Assembly (NCBI RefSeq): GCF_003323735.1
Contig: NZ_QOIM01000024.1
Span: forward strand, 210,797 to 274,796
DNA length: 64,000 nt
Reading direction: 5' to 3'
DNA from: Streptomyces reniochalinae
GTDB lineage: Bacteria > Actinomycetota > Actinomycetes > Streptomycetales > Streptomycetaceae
In this document: positions 17,872-25,997 of the stretch, one piece after another
Position numbering within the stretch: the first letter of the stretch is position 1
How the letters are laid out: every line of letters begins with the position of its first letter
The notes under the pieces: model-generated
What the model was told of the DNA's origin: nothing
Seen by the model: only the letters and a program-made list of their open reading frames with translations
Databases searched by the model: none
Position numbers and translations under genes: made by a program

Positions 17872-19971
17872 CTACCGGGGTTGAGCGGCGGTGTCGTCGC
17901 GCGGCGCGGGGACACCCTCCGCCGAGGACGCGGTGAGCCCGTACTGTGCGGCCTGCGCGTCGAACATGCCCCGGTACAGACCACCGGGCCTGCCCATGAG
18001 TTCCCCGTGGGTGCCGCCTTCGGCGATGTGCCCGCGGTCCAGGACGTAGATGTGGTCGGCGGAGGCGGTGGCGGCGAGCCGGTGGGTGACCAGCACGACC
18101 GCGACGCCGCTGTCGGCCAGGGTCCGCAGGCGGTCGAACGCCTCGATCTCGGCGTGCGGGTCCAGCGCCGAGGTCGGCTCGTCGACCAGGAGGAAGGGCG
18201 CACCCCGGTAGAGGCTGCGCGCCGTGCCCAGCTTCTGCCACTGTCCGCCCGAGAGCTGGACACCGCGTTCGTACCCCTTGAAGACGATGGAGTCCCAGCC
18301 GTGCGGCAGACCTTCGATCAGCTCGTCCACACCGGCGGCGCGCGCCGCCTCCTTCAGGCGGGCCGCGTCCCGGGGGCGGTCCCCTGCGCCGATGGCGATG
18401 TTCGCCGCGGCCGTCATCTGCCAGTTGGGAAAGTCCTGCGTCAGCATCCCGACGGACCGGAAGACGTCGGCACGGGCGGCTTCCCGCACCTCCACCCGCT
18501 CCCCTTCCCCGCCATCTTCCCCGTCCCCTCCGGCCTTCCCGCCCACCCACCACACCTCACCGCTGTCGGACAGCAGCAGCCCGCCCAGGATCCTGGCCAG
18601 CGTGGACTTGCCCGACCCGTTCGCGCCCACGAGCGCCGTCACCTCGCCGCGCCGCACGGACACGTCCACCCGGTGCAGCGCGGGCACCGTCGCCCCCGGA
18701 TAGGTGAAGGAGACGTCCCGGACCTGGATCTCCCGTACCGGCGCGGGCAGCGGCCTGCCGGTACGCGGAATGGCGTGCCCGGACGCGATCTGGATGGCCT
18801 CCTCGGTGTCGCTGAGCCGGAGCATCTCCTCGTACATCCGGTTGACCTGCTGCACCAGCGAGGTGAGCCGCGCGGTCGAGGTGCGGATGGCGACGACGGC
18901 GGTGCCCCCCACCGCCATCGGCAGACCACCACTGGTCAGCAGCCACCACAGCACGCCGTAACAGCCCACGGACGCCAGGCCCGAGAACGCGGCGGCGGCC
19001 AGGTCGGTCGCGGCCTGTGCCCGGGCCAGACGCCGCTGCTCGGTCTCCATCAGACCGGACATCTCCTCGTACCCGCGCAGCAGCAGCGAGCCCGCCGCGT
19101 GCGCCCTGATCTCCCCGGCGGCGTGCGGCATCGTCAGATACTGGAGCAGCGTGGCGACGGCCCTGCGGTGGTCCACCCAGTGCCGACGCGACACGTACTC
19201 CCGGCGCGCCGAGCGCACCGCCCCCCACGCCTTCGGCAGTGCGATGGCCAGCAGCATCGGCAGCAGAGCCCAGTGCAGCGAGGCCAGCACGACCGCGGCC
19301 GCCACCATGCCGATCACCACGTTGGCGACCCCCACGGACAGGCTGAGCATGCGCCGTGCCGAGTCCGTCCCGAACTTTCCCGCGTCCAGGTGGCGTTGCA
19401 CCTCGGGCCGCTCCGTGGCCGCGATCTCCACCTCGGTCACCGACCGGTAGTACCGGAGCGAAACAGCCCGCTCGACCTGGGGCTCCAGCCGTCCCGACAT
19501 CGCTGTCGACCAGGCCGTCAGCAGCGCCATCCCCACGGAGACGAGAGCCAGCAGCGCGAGCGCCGGAAGCGACTCCCGCAGCTTGTCGTCCGTCGGCCCG
19601 TTCGCGAACAGACTGCTGAGCACACCGTTGACGGCCACCAGCCCGAACGCCGTCGTCAGGCCCTGGCCCGCCTGCGCGACGACCACGCCTGCCAGCGCAC
19701 GCGGGTCGGTCTCCCAGCCGGCCCGCAGGACCACGCCCACCATGCGCGGCAGCGCCGCCGCCATGTGCGCGAACCGCAGGCGCGCCACCGCGCCCTCGTG
19801 CTCGACGAACGCGTCGTCCCAGCGCAGGCGGCCGCCGAACAGCTCCCGTTCGGCTGCCGAGACCCCGCCATGGGCCGCCGGCTCCGCACGCCGACGCCGC
19901 TTCCGTCCCCGGCTGCCCGTCCCGTCGGGTGAGGCGGGCGCCGACTCGGAACCGCCCCCGGGCCACCTCAC
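17872..19971 (-). CDS. ABC transporter, fused membrane and ATPase domains (LanT-like exporter)
   Basis: A 699-residue half-transporter. After a basic, disordered first ~45 residues, residues about 75-370 contain hydrophobic helices of an ABC exporter membrane domain. The ATPase follows: Walker A GANGSGKST (449-457), signature LSGGQ (573-577), Walker B LLVDEPTSALD (594 on) and the switch His630. There is no N-terminal C39 peptidase domain, so it should export without cutting the leader. GTG at 19971 is chosen because GGGGAGG lies 5 bases upstream. Export of the lanthipeptide is inferred from position directly upstream of lanA; self-protection is another possible role. Confidence 0.9.
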   Translation of the reverse strand: MRWPGGGSESAPASPDGTGSRGRKRRRRAEPAAHGGVSAAERELFGGRLRWDDAFVEHEGAVARLRFAHMAAALPRMVGVVLRAGWETDPRALAGVVVAQAGQGLTTAFGLVAVNGVLSSLFANGPTDDKLRESLPALALLALVSVGMALLTAWSTAMSGRLEPQVERAVSLRYYRSVTEVEIAATERPEVQRHLDAGKFGTDSARRMLSLSVGVANVVIGMVAAAVVLASLHWALLPMLLAIALPKAWGAVRSARREYVSRRHWVDHRRAVATLLQYLTMPHAAGEIRAHAAGSLLLRGYEEMSGLMETEQRRLARAQAATDLAAAAFSGLASVGCYGVLWWLLTSGGLPMAVGGTAVVAIRTSTARLTSLVQQVNRMYEEMLRLSDTEEAIQIASGHAIPRTGRPLPAPVREIQVRDVSFTYPGATVPALHRVDVSVRRGEVTALVGANGSGKSTLARILGGLLLSDSGEVWWVGGKAGGDGEDGGEGERVEVREAARADVFRSVGMLTQDFPNWQMTAAANIAIGAGDRPRDAARLKEAARAAGVDELIEGLPHGWDSIVFKGYERGVQLSGGQWQKLGTARSLYRGAPFLLVDEPTSALDPHAEIEAFDRLRTLADSGVAVVLVTHRLAATASADHIYVLDRGHIAEGGTHGELMGRPGGLYRGMFDAQAAQYGLTASSAEGVPAPRDDTAAQPR

Positions 19972-20219
19972 ATCGGCCTCCCCTGCGGCCGGCGCACCGC
20001 GTGCCGACACGCGGCGGTGTCCCGCCGGACACGTGCACGTACGACATGACCGATCCCGTCGGCGCGACGTGGGGTCGCGGGGTCTCCAGCGGTCACAGAG
20101 CCTCCAGTTCGAGAGCGTCGGGCAGGAAGCATGGGCGTACGCCGAGGTCGGGCACCACGAGCGGAGCGGACAGCGTCCCACGGGTGGAGCCGGGACGGCG
20201 GCGCCGGTCCTTGCCTTCG

Positions 20220-20534
20220 TCAGTCCTCGGTGTCCGCCGAGGGGGACGCGGGCGGGGGCGTACGGCCGGCGACCCCGATGAACTGGACGTCGAGCTCGTC
20301 GGCGATCTGCTCCAGGGTGCCGGCGAGGGCATGAACGGTAGTCGGTTCAAGGCGCACGGAGTCGTGGCTTTCGCCGGCGCGGACGGGAGTGCCGTGGCGC
20401 GTGCTGTGCGCCCAGGACCGCGCGATGGAGCGCAGGAGGGCCGTGACGTCATGGGCGGGTACGCTCAGCCGCCCGTCCGCGGTGACGTCGACCCGCGGCG
20501 CCGCCAGCGGCATGTCGTCGTCGTCCGTGCTCAT
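20220..20534 (-). CDS. Small conserved-looking protein, function unknown
   Basis: A 104-residue acidic protein that begins MSTDDDD. Its middle (LSVPAHDVTALLRSIARSWAHS, then LEPTTVHALAGTLEQIADELDVQFIG) resembles short Streptomyces proteins of the DUF6213 kind, in which two helices surround a variable loop; this match is from memory and tentative. It has no signal peptide, membrane helix or known motif. It lies 248 bases upstream of the lanthipeptide exporter start on the same strand, with nothing tying it to that pathway. Confidence 0.55.
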   Translation of the reverse strand: MSTDDDDMPLAAPRVDVTADGRLSVPAHDVTALLRSIARSWAHSTRHGTPVRAGESHDSVRLEPTTVHALAGTLEQIADELDVQFIGVAGRTPPPASPSADTED

Positions 20535-20661
20535 CCTCAGTCTCCTGGATTCCTGCGTTCGCGGCTCGCGGGTTTCGCCGCTCTCGCCGCGGTGGGCCGT
20601 CGGGGCCTTCCGGGGTTCTGTGCGGCTGGTGGCGTCGGATGTCGTGGACCGAGCCGGGTCC

Positions 20662-20703
20662 CGCGTGCCGCGACACGGCCGGTGAACCGTGTCGCGGCGC
20701 GTG
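20662..20703. terminator. Long hairpin, probable terminator
   Basis: CCGCGACACGG (20668-20678) pairs perfectly with CCGTGTCGCGG (20687-20697) around an 8-base loop; the stem continues outward for six further pairs, two of them G-T. It lies downstream of the gene at 20935-21600 and upstream of the one at 20220-20534. Confidence 0.6.
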
Positions 20704-20721
20704 CCACCGCGTCCTGGGACA

Positions 20722-20844
20722 TGAGCGGTTCCCCGACAAGCGTGAGCGGTTCCCCGACAGGTGCCGGCGCTCTCCAGCCGTCTCCCGGCAGGTGCCGGCG
20801 CTCTCCAGCCGTCTTCCGACGTCGCCGGTGCTTTCCAACCGTGT
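20722..20844. repeat. Two families of short direct repeats in a non-coding spacer
   Basis: TGAGCGGTTCCCCGACA occurs at 20722-20738 and 20743-20759 (period 21). A 26-base unit containing GTGCCGGCGCTCTCCAGCC occurs at 20758-20783 and 20789-20814 (period 31), with a degenerate third copy at 20821-20844. The spacer 20535-20934 shows no convincing gene. Confidence 0.75.
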
Positions 20845-20934
20845 CTGTCCTGACAGGCGTGCCGATCAACCGGCTCGCGCGGGCCGCCGCGGCGGTGTCA
20901 CCGGCCGTCCCGGGGAGTGGAGCGGACGCCCTCC

Positions 20935-21600
20935 TCACTCCCCGGAGTCCACCAACGCACACCACACCCCGCGCTGCGGCCCGCCGTCGAGGTCCGTCCA
21001 GGAGACGGTGACGTGACCGAGGGACCCCTCCGTCTCCGGCACGCCGTCCGGCCGGGGCACGCGCAGGAAGCGCAGCCGCCGAAGGCCGTCCACCGGCAGG
21101 GCCAGGTCGACGTCGCTGGAACGCGACCCGTGACGCACTTGCCTGATCCCCGCGTCCTCCACCAGGGGCTCGGCCGCCTCGCGCACCGCCACCGTCCGGT
21201 CGACGGTGTCGCTCTCGTTCTGTGCCTGCGGGTCGACCCGGCCTGTCACCAGCGCGTACGTCTGTGCGATGGCGACGGGATCGTGAGTGGCGTCGTAGAC
21301 CCAGCGTTTGCCCAGGACCCCGTGGTCCAACGTCCCTATGAGCCCGTCGTCCGCGCCGGCCAGAGGCGCGGACCGATACGCCATCGGCACCTGGTAGGTG
21401 ACCGGTTCGCCGCCGGCCTCGTCGATGACCGCCATGAACTCGACGCCCACCTCGCCGGCAGGGTCGTCCAGCCGGAAGCCGCCCACGTTGACGAGGGCGG
21501 CCCTGTCCGCGCCGGAGACGTACCACGGCTGGGACGGAAGCCACGCCTCGAGCAGTTCCAGCTTGGTAGGACGCAGAGTGGTGCGGTAGATGATCGACAC
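20935..21600 (-). CDS. Maltokinase N-terminal cap-like domain protein
   Basis: A 221-residue protein beginning SIIYRTTLRPTKLELLEAWLPSQPWY, with GGFRLDDPAGEVGVEFMAV and LIGTLDHGVLGKRWVYDATHDP. These are marks of the stand-alone relatives of the maltokinase N-terminal cap domain common in Streptomyces. No kinase domain follows, so catalysis is not expected; the role is unknown. The start is GTG at 21600 with AAAGGA seven bases upstream. It is a single gene on the minus strand. Confidence 0.8.
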   Translation of the reverse strand: MSIIYRTTLRPTKLELLEAWLPSQPWYVSGADRAALVNVGGFRLDDPAGEVGVEFMAVIDEAGGEPVTYQVPMAYRSAPLAGADDGLIGTLDHGVLGKRWVYDATHDPVAIAQTYALVTGRVDPQAQNESDTVDRTVAVREAAEPLVEDAGIRQVRHGSRSSDVDLALPVDGLRRLRFLRVPRPDGVPETEGSLGHVTVSWTDLDGGPQRGVWCALVDSGE

Positions 21601-21815
21601 AGCGGGTCCTTTCCCTCGGCTCGTGCACCACATCCTTGCAGCCGGGGCGCCGCACAGGGCCGCACCGTGGCTGTTCACCCGAGGCCCCGCCACGGCACGC
21701 CGGCGACTGTCGCCCCACCGCGGAATGGGCCGGCACGGGAGCCGGCGGCCCGCGGCCCGCATGCCACCGCCGGTTCACCACGTCTCGCTGCCGGGATGCC
21801 CACGAGAGACGTCAG

Positions 21816-22112
21816 CTACCGGGAGCGGGTCAGCTGGTATGAGCCCTCCGAGAGGCATACGCGGTCGTGGCTGTCGATGTGACCGTCCATGTGGGAGGGG
21901 ACGTTCCGTAGGTAGGCGTAGGCGGACTTGCTGAACCGGACCTTGCCGTTGCCGAGGTGGGTGATGCCTTCCGGTTCGTCGAGACCGGCGAGCCATCTCG
22001 CGCTGTCCTCGTCCATGAGGGCGGTGTAAGCCATGGCGGACCTCCAAGCCACCGCAGCCGATGCGGTCACGACGGCGACCACCGATGCCAGGCGGACCCT
22101 CTTGTATCTCAT
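21816..22112 (-). CDS. Small membrane-anchored or secreted protein, unknown
   Basis: A 98-residue protein with a basic N-terminus (MRYKRVR) and a hydrophobic stretch LASVVAVVTASAAVAW, a signal anchor or signal peptide. The mature part is polar, ending in LRNVPSHMDGHIDSHDRVCLSEGSYQLTRSR with one Cys. I do not recognise a family. GGGGAGA lies ten bases before the ATG, a loose fit. It follows the acyltransferase on the same strand after 166 bases. Confidence 0.55.
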   Translation of the reverse strand: MRYKRVRLASVVAVVTASAAVAWRSAMAYTALMDEDSARWLAGLDEPEGITHLGNGKVRFSKSAYAYLRNVPSHMDGHIDSHDRVCLSEGSYQLTRSR

Positions 22113-22278
22113 CGAGCACTCATCTCCCCTGGCCCCGGCTTCGCGACCACGAAAGCTATGTGTCCGCTCATGAGGTGGTCAACAGGGCGTGACAGCGCGG
22201 GCACTTGCGTACTCGAGTGCCCTGCGCCTGACCGCGGGCGCCTCCGCGGCGGCCGGCCCGTCGGCGATGGCCGACTCG

Positions 22279-23430
22279 TCACGGACGGGGCCGGGTCGTC
22301 GTCCCAGGCCGAGGGGGATGCGCGCCGTGCTGCTCCCTGGGGCCGGTCGAGAGGGGGCGCGATGGCCGGCGAGGCGCCCGGAGGCCGAACATGATCCGCA
22401 AGCCCGGCGTCCTGCGGACGATCTCGTAGGTGGCGATGCTGAGACAGCACCCCGGAACCATGATGGCGGGGAAGGCGACGGCACCGTGTACGTCCGTCTG
22501 TAGAACGTAGTACGCGATCACGATCAAATAGGTTTGATGCAGGATGTAGACAGGAAAGGCCGCCCGGCTGAAATAGTCCATGAAGGCCGACCTGCGATCG
22601 AGATACCGTTTCCCGTATCCGAGTACGGCGAGGAGGGTCGCCCAGCAGACTGGATAGTGCCAGGCGGCGGACAGAGGATTCGCCTGACTGCCGATCGTGA
22701 ATCGCTCGATCAGAATCCCGATCGCACCCGGAACGGCGACGCAAAGAAAGACACGACGATTCCCTTCCAGCGCTTCGATGATCGAGTCGTCGGTGGCGAT
22801 GAGGAATCCGAGCAGCACGTAGCCGGCGTACACGAAGATGTTCTCCCCGCCGATCTCCGGGAGGAACGACAACAGCGCGAGCCCGGCCGCCGGCGCGAGA
22901 GCGAGAACAGGTTTGTCCAGCCAGGTGGGCGTGTACCGGTTCCGGACCACCGTGAGCATGAGGGGGAGCGCGGCGATCGAGATGAGGAACAGGAACAGGA
23001 TGAACCACAGGTGGGCCGGGGAGATCCCCGTAAGAACCGTCCAGTGGGAGAAGTCCGTGAAGTAAGGACCCAGAAAGTCAGCGTAGCTTCCGCCGTAGCC
23101 GTTGTGGAACCGCATCGCGTAGTACGCCTGCGGCGGCACGATGACGAGGCAGCCGAAGAGGAACGGTATGAACAGCCGCAGATACCGCTCCTTCGCATAG
23201 CTCCGCGCGGAACGCTTTCGCAGCGCGTAGTAGCTCGACATCCCTGCCAGGAGAAAGAGCAGCGGCATGAACCAGAAGGAGGAGATGTTGACCAGGGCCG
23301 AGGAGAGGGTGTTCACCGGCCCTTTGACGTAGAACTCCGGGTTGTCGTTGAAGATCCTGGCCGTATGGAACGGGAACAGGAAGAGGATGGCCAGGTTCCG
23401 CAGCCAGTCGATGTAGTCCTTCCGCTTCAC
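22279..23430 (-). CDS. Acyltransferase-3 family membrane protein
   Basis: A 383-residue protein with about ten membrane helices. It starts RKDYIDWLRNLAILFLFPFHTARIF, the family's first helix with its catalytic-type His, and has RYLRLFIPFLFG and a late helix pair containing VYILHQTYLIVIAYYVLQ. Members acylate exported sugars, lipids or antibiotics. The ATG overlaps the TetR stop (ATGA), so the pair is coupled. Its base composition is visibly less GC-rich than neighbouring genes, while the last ~30 residues are Arg/Pro-rich and GC-rich; this suggests transfer with an extended tail. Confidence 0.88.
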   Translation of the reverse strand: MKRKDYIDWLRNLAILFLFPFHTARIFNDNPEFYVKGPVNTLSSALVNISSFWFMPLLFLLAGMSSYYALRKRSARSYAKERYLRLFIPFLFGCLVIVPPQAYYAMRFHNGYGGSYADFLGPYFTDFSHWTVLTGISPAHLWFILFLFLISIAALPLMLTVVRNRYTPTWLDKPVLALAPAAGLALLSFLPEIGGENIFVYAGYVLLGFLIATDDSIIEALEGNRRVFLCVAVPGAIGILIERFTIGSQANPLSAAWHYPVCWATLLAVLGYGKRYLDRRSAFMDYFSRAAFPVYILHQTYLIVIAYYVLQTDVHGAVAFPAIMVPGCCLSIATYEIVRRTPGLRIMFGLRAPRRPSRPLSTGPREQHGAHPPRPGTTTRPRP

Positions 23431-24068
23431 TTCCGCGCCCCCTCGGTCAGCCAGCCGAGCACGGCACGCAGCGCCCGCTCCGCGGTGTCGGCGTCGACGC
23501 CCTCGCGATCGACGAGGTGTTCCGTCGCCAGGCCGTTGGTCAGGCAGTGCAGGATCGTTCCGGCCAGCTCGGGGTCGACCGGAGGGGTGATCCCGGCGCG
23601 TTCGGTGACCGCCCGTACCGCGCGCCCGGCCGACGCACGCTGAGCGCGGCGCATGGGGGCGACCACCGCCCCCGTCCCCTCGTCACGGATGGCGCGGGCG
23701 GCGATCTCGAGACCGAGCCGTCCCCGCTCGGTGTCATCGATGATCCGCTGTGCGACGGCACGGGCGGCCTGCTCGATGAGCGCGGGGACGTCCGCGCCCG
23801 CGTCGAGACCGGCCATCACGTCGGCCAGTTCCGCTTCGGAGCGCTCACTGAGGATCGCCCCGAAGAGCTCCTGTTTGCTGCCGAAGTTGGAGTAGACGGC
23901 GCCCTTGGTGAAGCCGGCGACCCGGGCGATGTCCTCCAGCTTGCTGTCCGCGTACCCGCGCTCGGCGAACACCCGCTCCGCGGCGGCGAGCAGCCGGCGG
24001 CGCACCTCGTCGCGAGGGAGGCGCGGCACGGGCCCCGGCGGATGGCTGTGACCTTCTGTATCTGGCAT
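23427..24068 (-). CDS. TetR-family transcriptional regulator
   Basis: A 213-residue repressor-type protein. The helix-turn-helix is RRRLLAAAERVFAERGYADSKLEDIARVAGFTKGAVYSNFGSKQELF (about residues 24-70), followed by an all-helical ligand domain. The ATG at 24068 is chosen because two operator-like repeats lie just upstream of it and the residues before it are not family-like. It overlaps the acyltransferase start by four bases, so it most likely controls its own two-gene operon. Confidence 0.92.
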   Translation of the reverse strand: MPDTEGHSHPPGPVPRLPRDEVRRRLLAAAERVFAERGYADSKLEDIARVAGFTKGAVYSNFGSKQELFGAILSERSEAELADVMAGLDAGADVPALIEQAARAVAQRIIDDTERGRLGLEIAARAIRDEGTGAVVAPMRRAQRASAGRAVRAVTERAGITPPVDPELAGTILHCLTNGLATEHLVDREGVDADTAERALRAVLGWLTEGARK

Positions 24069-24082
24069 GCACCCATGGTTGC

Positions 24083-24113
24083 ATACCCGGAGGTATTCAG
24101 TACCCGCAGGTAT
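24083..24113. promoter_or_regulatory. Two tandem operator-like repeats upstream of the TetR gene
   Basis: ATACC-CGGA-GGTAT (24083-24096) and GTACC-CGCA-GGTAT (24100-24113) are two 14-base inverted repeats whose centres are 17 bases apart, 15 to 45 bases before the TetR start. Form and place fit a TetR autoregulatory operator. Confidence 0.6.
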
Positions 24114-24601
24114 CGAACGGATTGGTGAGGCTGCCCCACCGTCGCCCGCCGGCAAGGGGCCGCGGTCCGTGGGACTTCTCCGCGCCGCGTTCAGCCTGAT
24201 CTCGCACACCAACTCCCGCACCTCGCCGGCATCGCGCCACTCACAGCGGCCAAGCGGTCAGCAAATCGCCAGGGCCTTAGGCGGCATCCAACCCCGGACA
24301 GTCGGCTCCGCTGCGCGAGACCGCCACGACCGGCACGGGTTCGCCGGTGAGAGCGGCCCGGTGCCGATGGCAAACGTGGTGCCCGCACGGTGAGTTTGTG
24401 GGCACGAAGCCCTGGCGGCCGGCCTCCAACGGGACGGGTGCGACAACTTGCGGACCAGGCCGGACGCGCCGGAGGGGGAGAGCGGCGCCGGCTCAGCGCT
24501 CCGGGGTCCATCCGTGGATCAGCTCGTGCTGCGCCAAGTCCTTGAAGTAGCGGTGCCGCGACCAGGCATCGAGGTCGCCGATGACGATGAGGCGCCGACG
24601 A
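24114..24601. other. Spacer without a supported gene
   Basis: About 490 bases between the TetR operator region and the ychF terminator hairpins. Short open frames exist on both strands. One minus frame at 24493-24681 (62 codons) ends in a stretch rich in aromatic residues but runs through both terminator hairpins and has no recognisable domain. No coding region, tRNA or mobile-element end is supported. Confidence 0.5.
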
Positions 24602-24658
24602 AGGGCCCGACCGCGAAGAGTCGGGCCCTCCCTGACCTGCATATTTGCCAGGTCAGGG
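24602..24658 (-). terminator. Twin hairpins downstream of ychF
   Basis: Two abutting perfect inverted repeats: CCCTGACCTG / CAGGTCAGGG (24630-24639 and 24649-24658) and AGGGCCCGAC / GTCGGGCCCT (24602-24611 and 24620-24629). Read on the minus strand they begin about 23 bases after the ychF stop. Confidence 0.75.
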
Positions 24659-24680
24659 ACGTGGTGGTTACCCGTACCCA

Positions 24681-25769
24681 CTACACGTTGAACCGGAACT
24701 CCACCACGTCCCCGTCCTGCATCACGTAGTCCTTGCCCTCCATGCGGGCCTTGCCTGCGGCGCGGGCGTCGGCGGTGGAGCCGGTGGTGAGGAGGTCGTC
24801 GTAGGAGATGACCTCGGCCTTGATGAAGCCGCGCTGGAAGTCGGTGTGGATGACGCCGGCGGCCTCGGGGGCTGTGGCGCCCTTCTTGATGGTCCAGGCG
24901 CGGGCTTCCTTCGGGCCGGCCGTCAGGTAGGTCTGGAGGCCGAGGGTGCGGAAGCCGACGTGGGCGAGGGTGGCCAGGCCGGGCTCTTCCTGGCCGACGG
25001 TCTGGAGGAGTTCGAGGGCTTCGTCCTCGTCGAGCTCGGCGAGGTCGGCCTCCAGCTTGGCGTTGAGGAAGACGGCCTCGGCGGGGGCCACCAGGGCGCG
25101 CTGCTCGTCCTTGAAGGACTCGTCCGTCAGCTCATCCTCGTCGACGTTGAAGACGTAGATGAACGGCTTGGTCGTCAGCAGGTGCAGCTCGTGCAGCGGC
25201 TCGGCGCGGTCGGTGCCCTGGGCGATGCCGGCGGAGAAGAGGGTACGGCCCTCCTCCAGGATGTCCTTCGCCTCCTGGACGGCCTTGACCTGCGGCTGCT
25301 TGTCCTTCTTGACCCGCGCTTCCTTCTCCAGGCGGGGCAGGACCTTCTCGATGGTCTGGAGGTCGGCGAGGATCAGCTCGGTGTTGATGGTCTCGATGTC
25401 GTTCTTGGGCGAGATCTTGCCGTCGACGTGGACGACGTTCTCGTCCTTGAAGGCGCGGATGACCTGGCAGATGGCGTCGGACTCACGGATGTTCGCCAGG
25501 AACTTGTTGCCCAGGCCCTCGCCCTCGCTGGCGCCGCGCACGATGCCCGCGATGTCGACGAAGTCGACGGTGGCGGGCAGTACCTTCTGCGACTGGAAGA
25601 GCTCGGCGAGCTTGCCGAGGCGGGGGTCGGGGACGCCCACGACGCCGACGTTCGGCTCGATGGTGGCGAACGGGTAGTTGGCCGCCAGCACCTCGTTCTT
25701 GGTCAGGGCGTTGAACAGGGTCGACTTGCCGACATTCGGCAGGCCGACGATTCCGATCGTGAGCGACAC
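24681..25769 (-). CDS. ychF: Redox-regulated ATPase YchF (OLA1 family)
   Basis: A 362-residue Obg-like P-loop protein that hydrolyses ATP rather than GTP and associates with ribosomes in characterised members. Walker A is GLPNVGKST near the N-terminus; FVDIAGIVRGASEGEGLGNKFL is the switch region, and the C-terminal TGS-like part ends KDYVMQDGDVVEFRFNV, all diagnostic. The start is GTG at 25769, giving VSLTIGIVGLPNVGKS. Length is normal. It stands alone on the minus strand and ends in twin hairpins. Confidence 0.97.
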   Translation of the reverse strand: MSLTIGIVGLPNVGKSTLFNALTKNEVLAANYPFATIEPNVGVVGVPDPRLGKLAELFQSQKVLPATVDFVDIAGIVRGASEGEGLGNKFLANIRESDAICQVIRAFKDENVVHVDGKISPKNDIETINTELILADLQTIEKVLPRLEKEARVKKDKQPQVKAVQEAKDILEEGRTLFSAGIAQGTDRAEPLHELHLLTTKPFIYVFNVDEDELTDESFKDEQRALVAPAEAVFLNAKLEADLAELDEDEALELLQTVGQEEPGLATLAHVGFRTLGLQTYLTAGPKEARAWTIKKGATAPEAAGVIHTDFQRGFIKAEVISYDDLLTTGSTADARAAGKARMEGKDYVMQDGDVVEFRFNV

Positions 25770-25997
25770 GTGGCGACTACTTCCCGTGGCCCCTCGCGGG
25801 GTTCTCCATAGTGGGGTCTCTTGGCGGACAGGCGGCCCTCGAAGGCCGACCACCCAGTCTACGGAAGGCCCCGCGGCGCCCTCCCCCGACCGTGCTTGCT
25901 CCTCCCGGTGGATCGCGGGCGTGCCGGTCCGGTGGCGGTGGCGGATATCGCGTGTCCATGACCGCCGGGCCGGGCACGTACGACCTACCGTGGCCCG

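Noticed and set aside
17527..19932. 800-codon plus-strand frame opposite the exporter and precursor
   Set aside because: It has no domains and is His/Arg/Gln/Pro-rich, as expected opposite a real gene. The minus strand holds complete Walker A, signature and Walker B motifs.
20722..20844. Direct repeats considered as a CRISPR array
   Set aside because: There are only two or three copies with period 21 or 31, no constant repeat with unique spacers of similar length, and no cas genes nearby.
24493..24681. 62-codon minus-strand frame that looked like a transposase fragment
   Set aside because: It runs through two perfect terminator hairpins of ychF, and no transposase motif or inverted end is seen.
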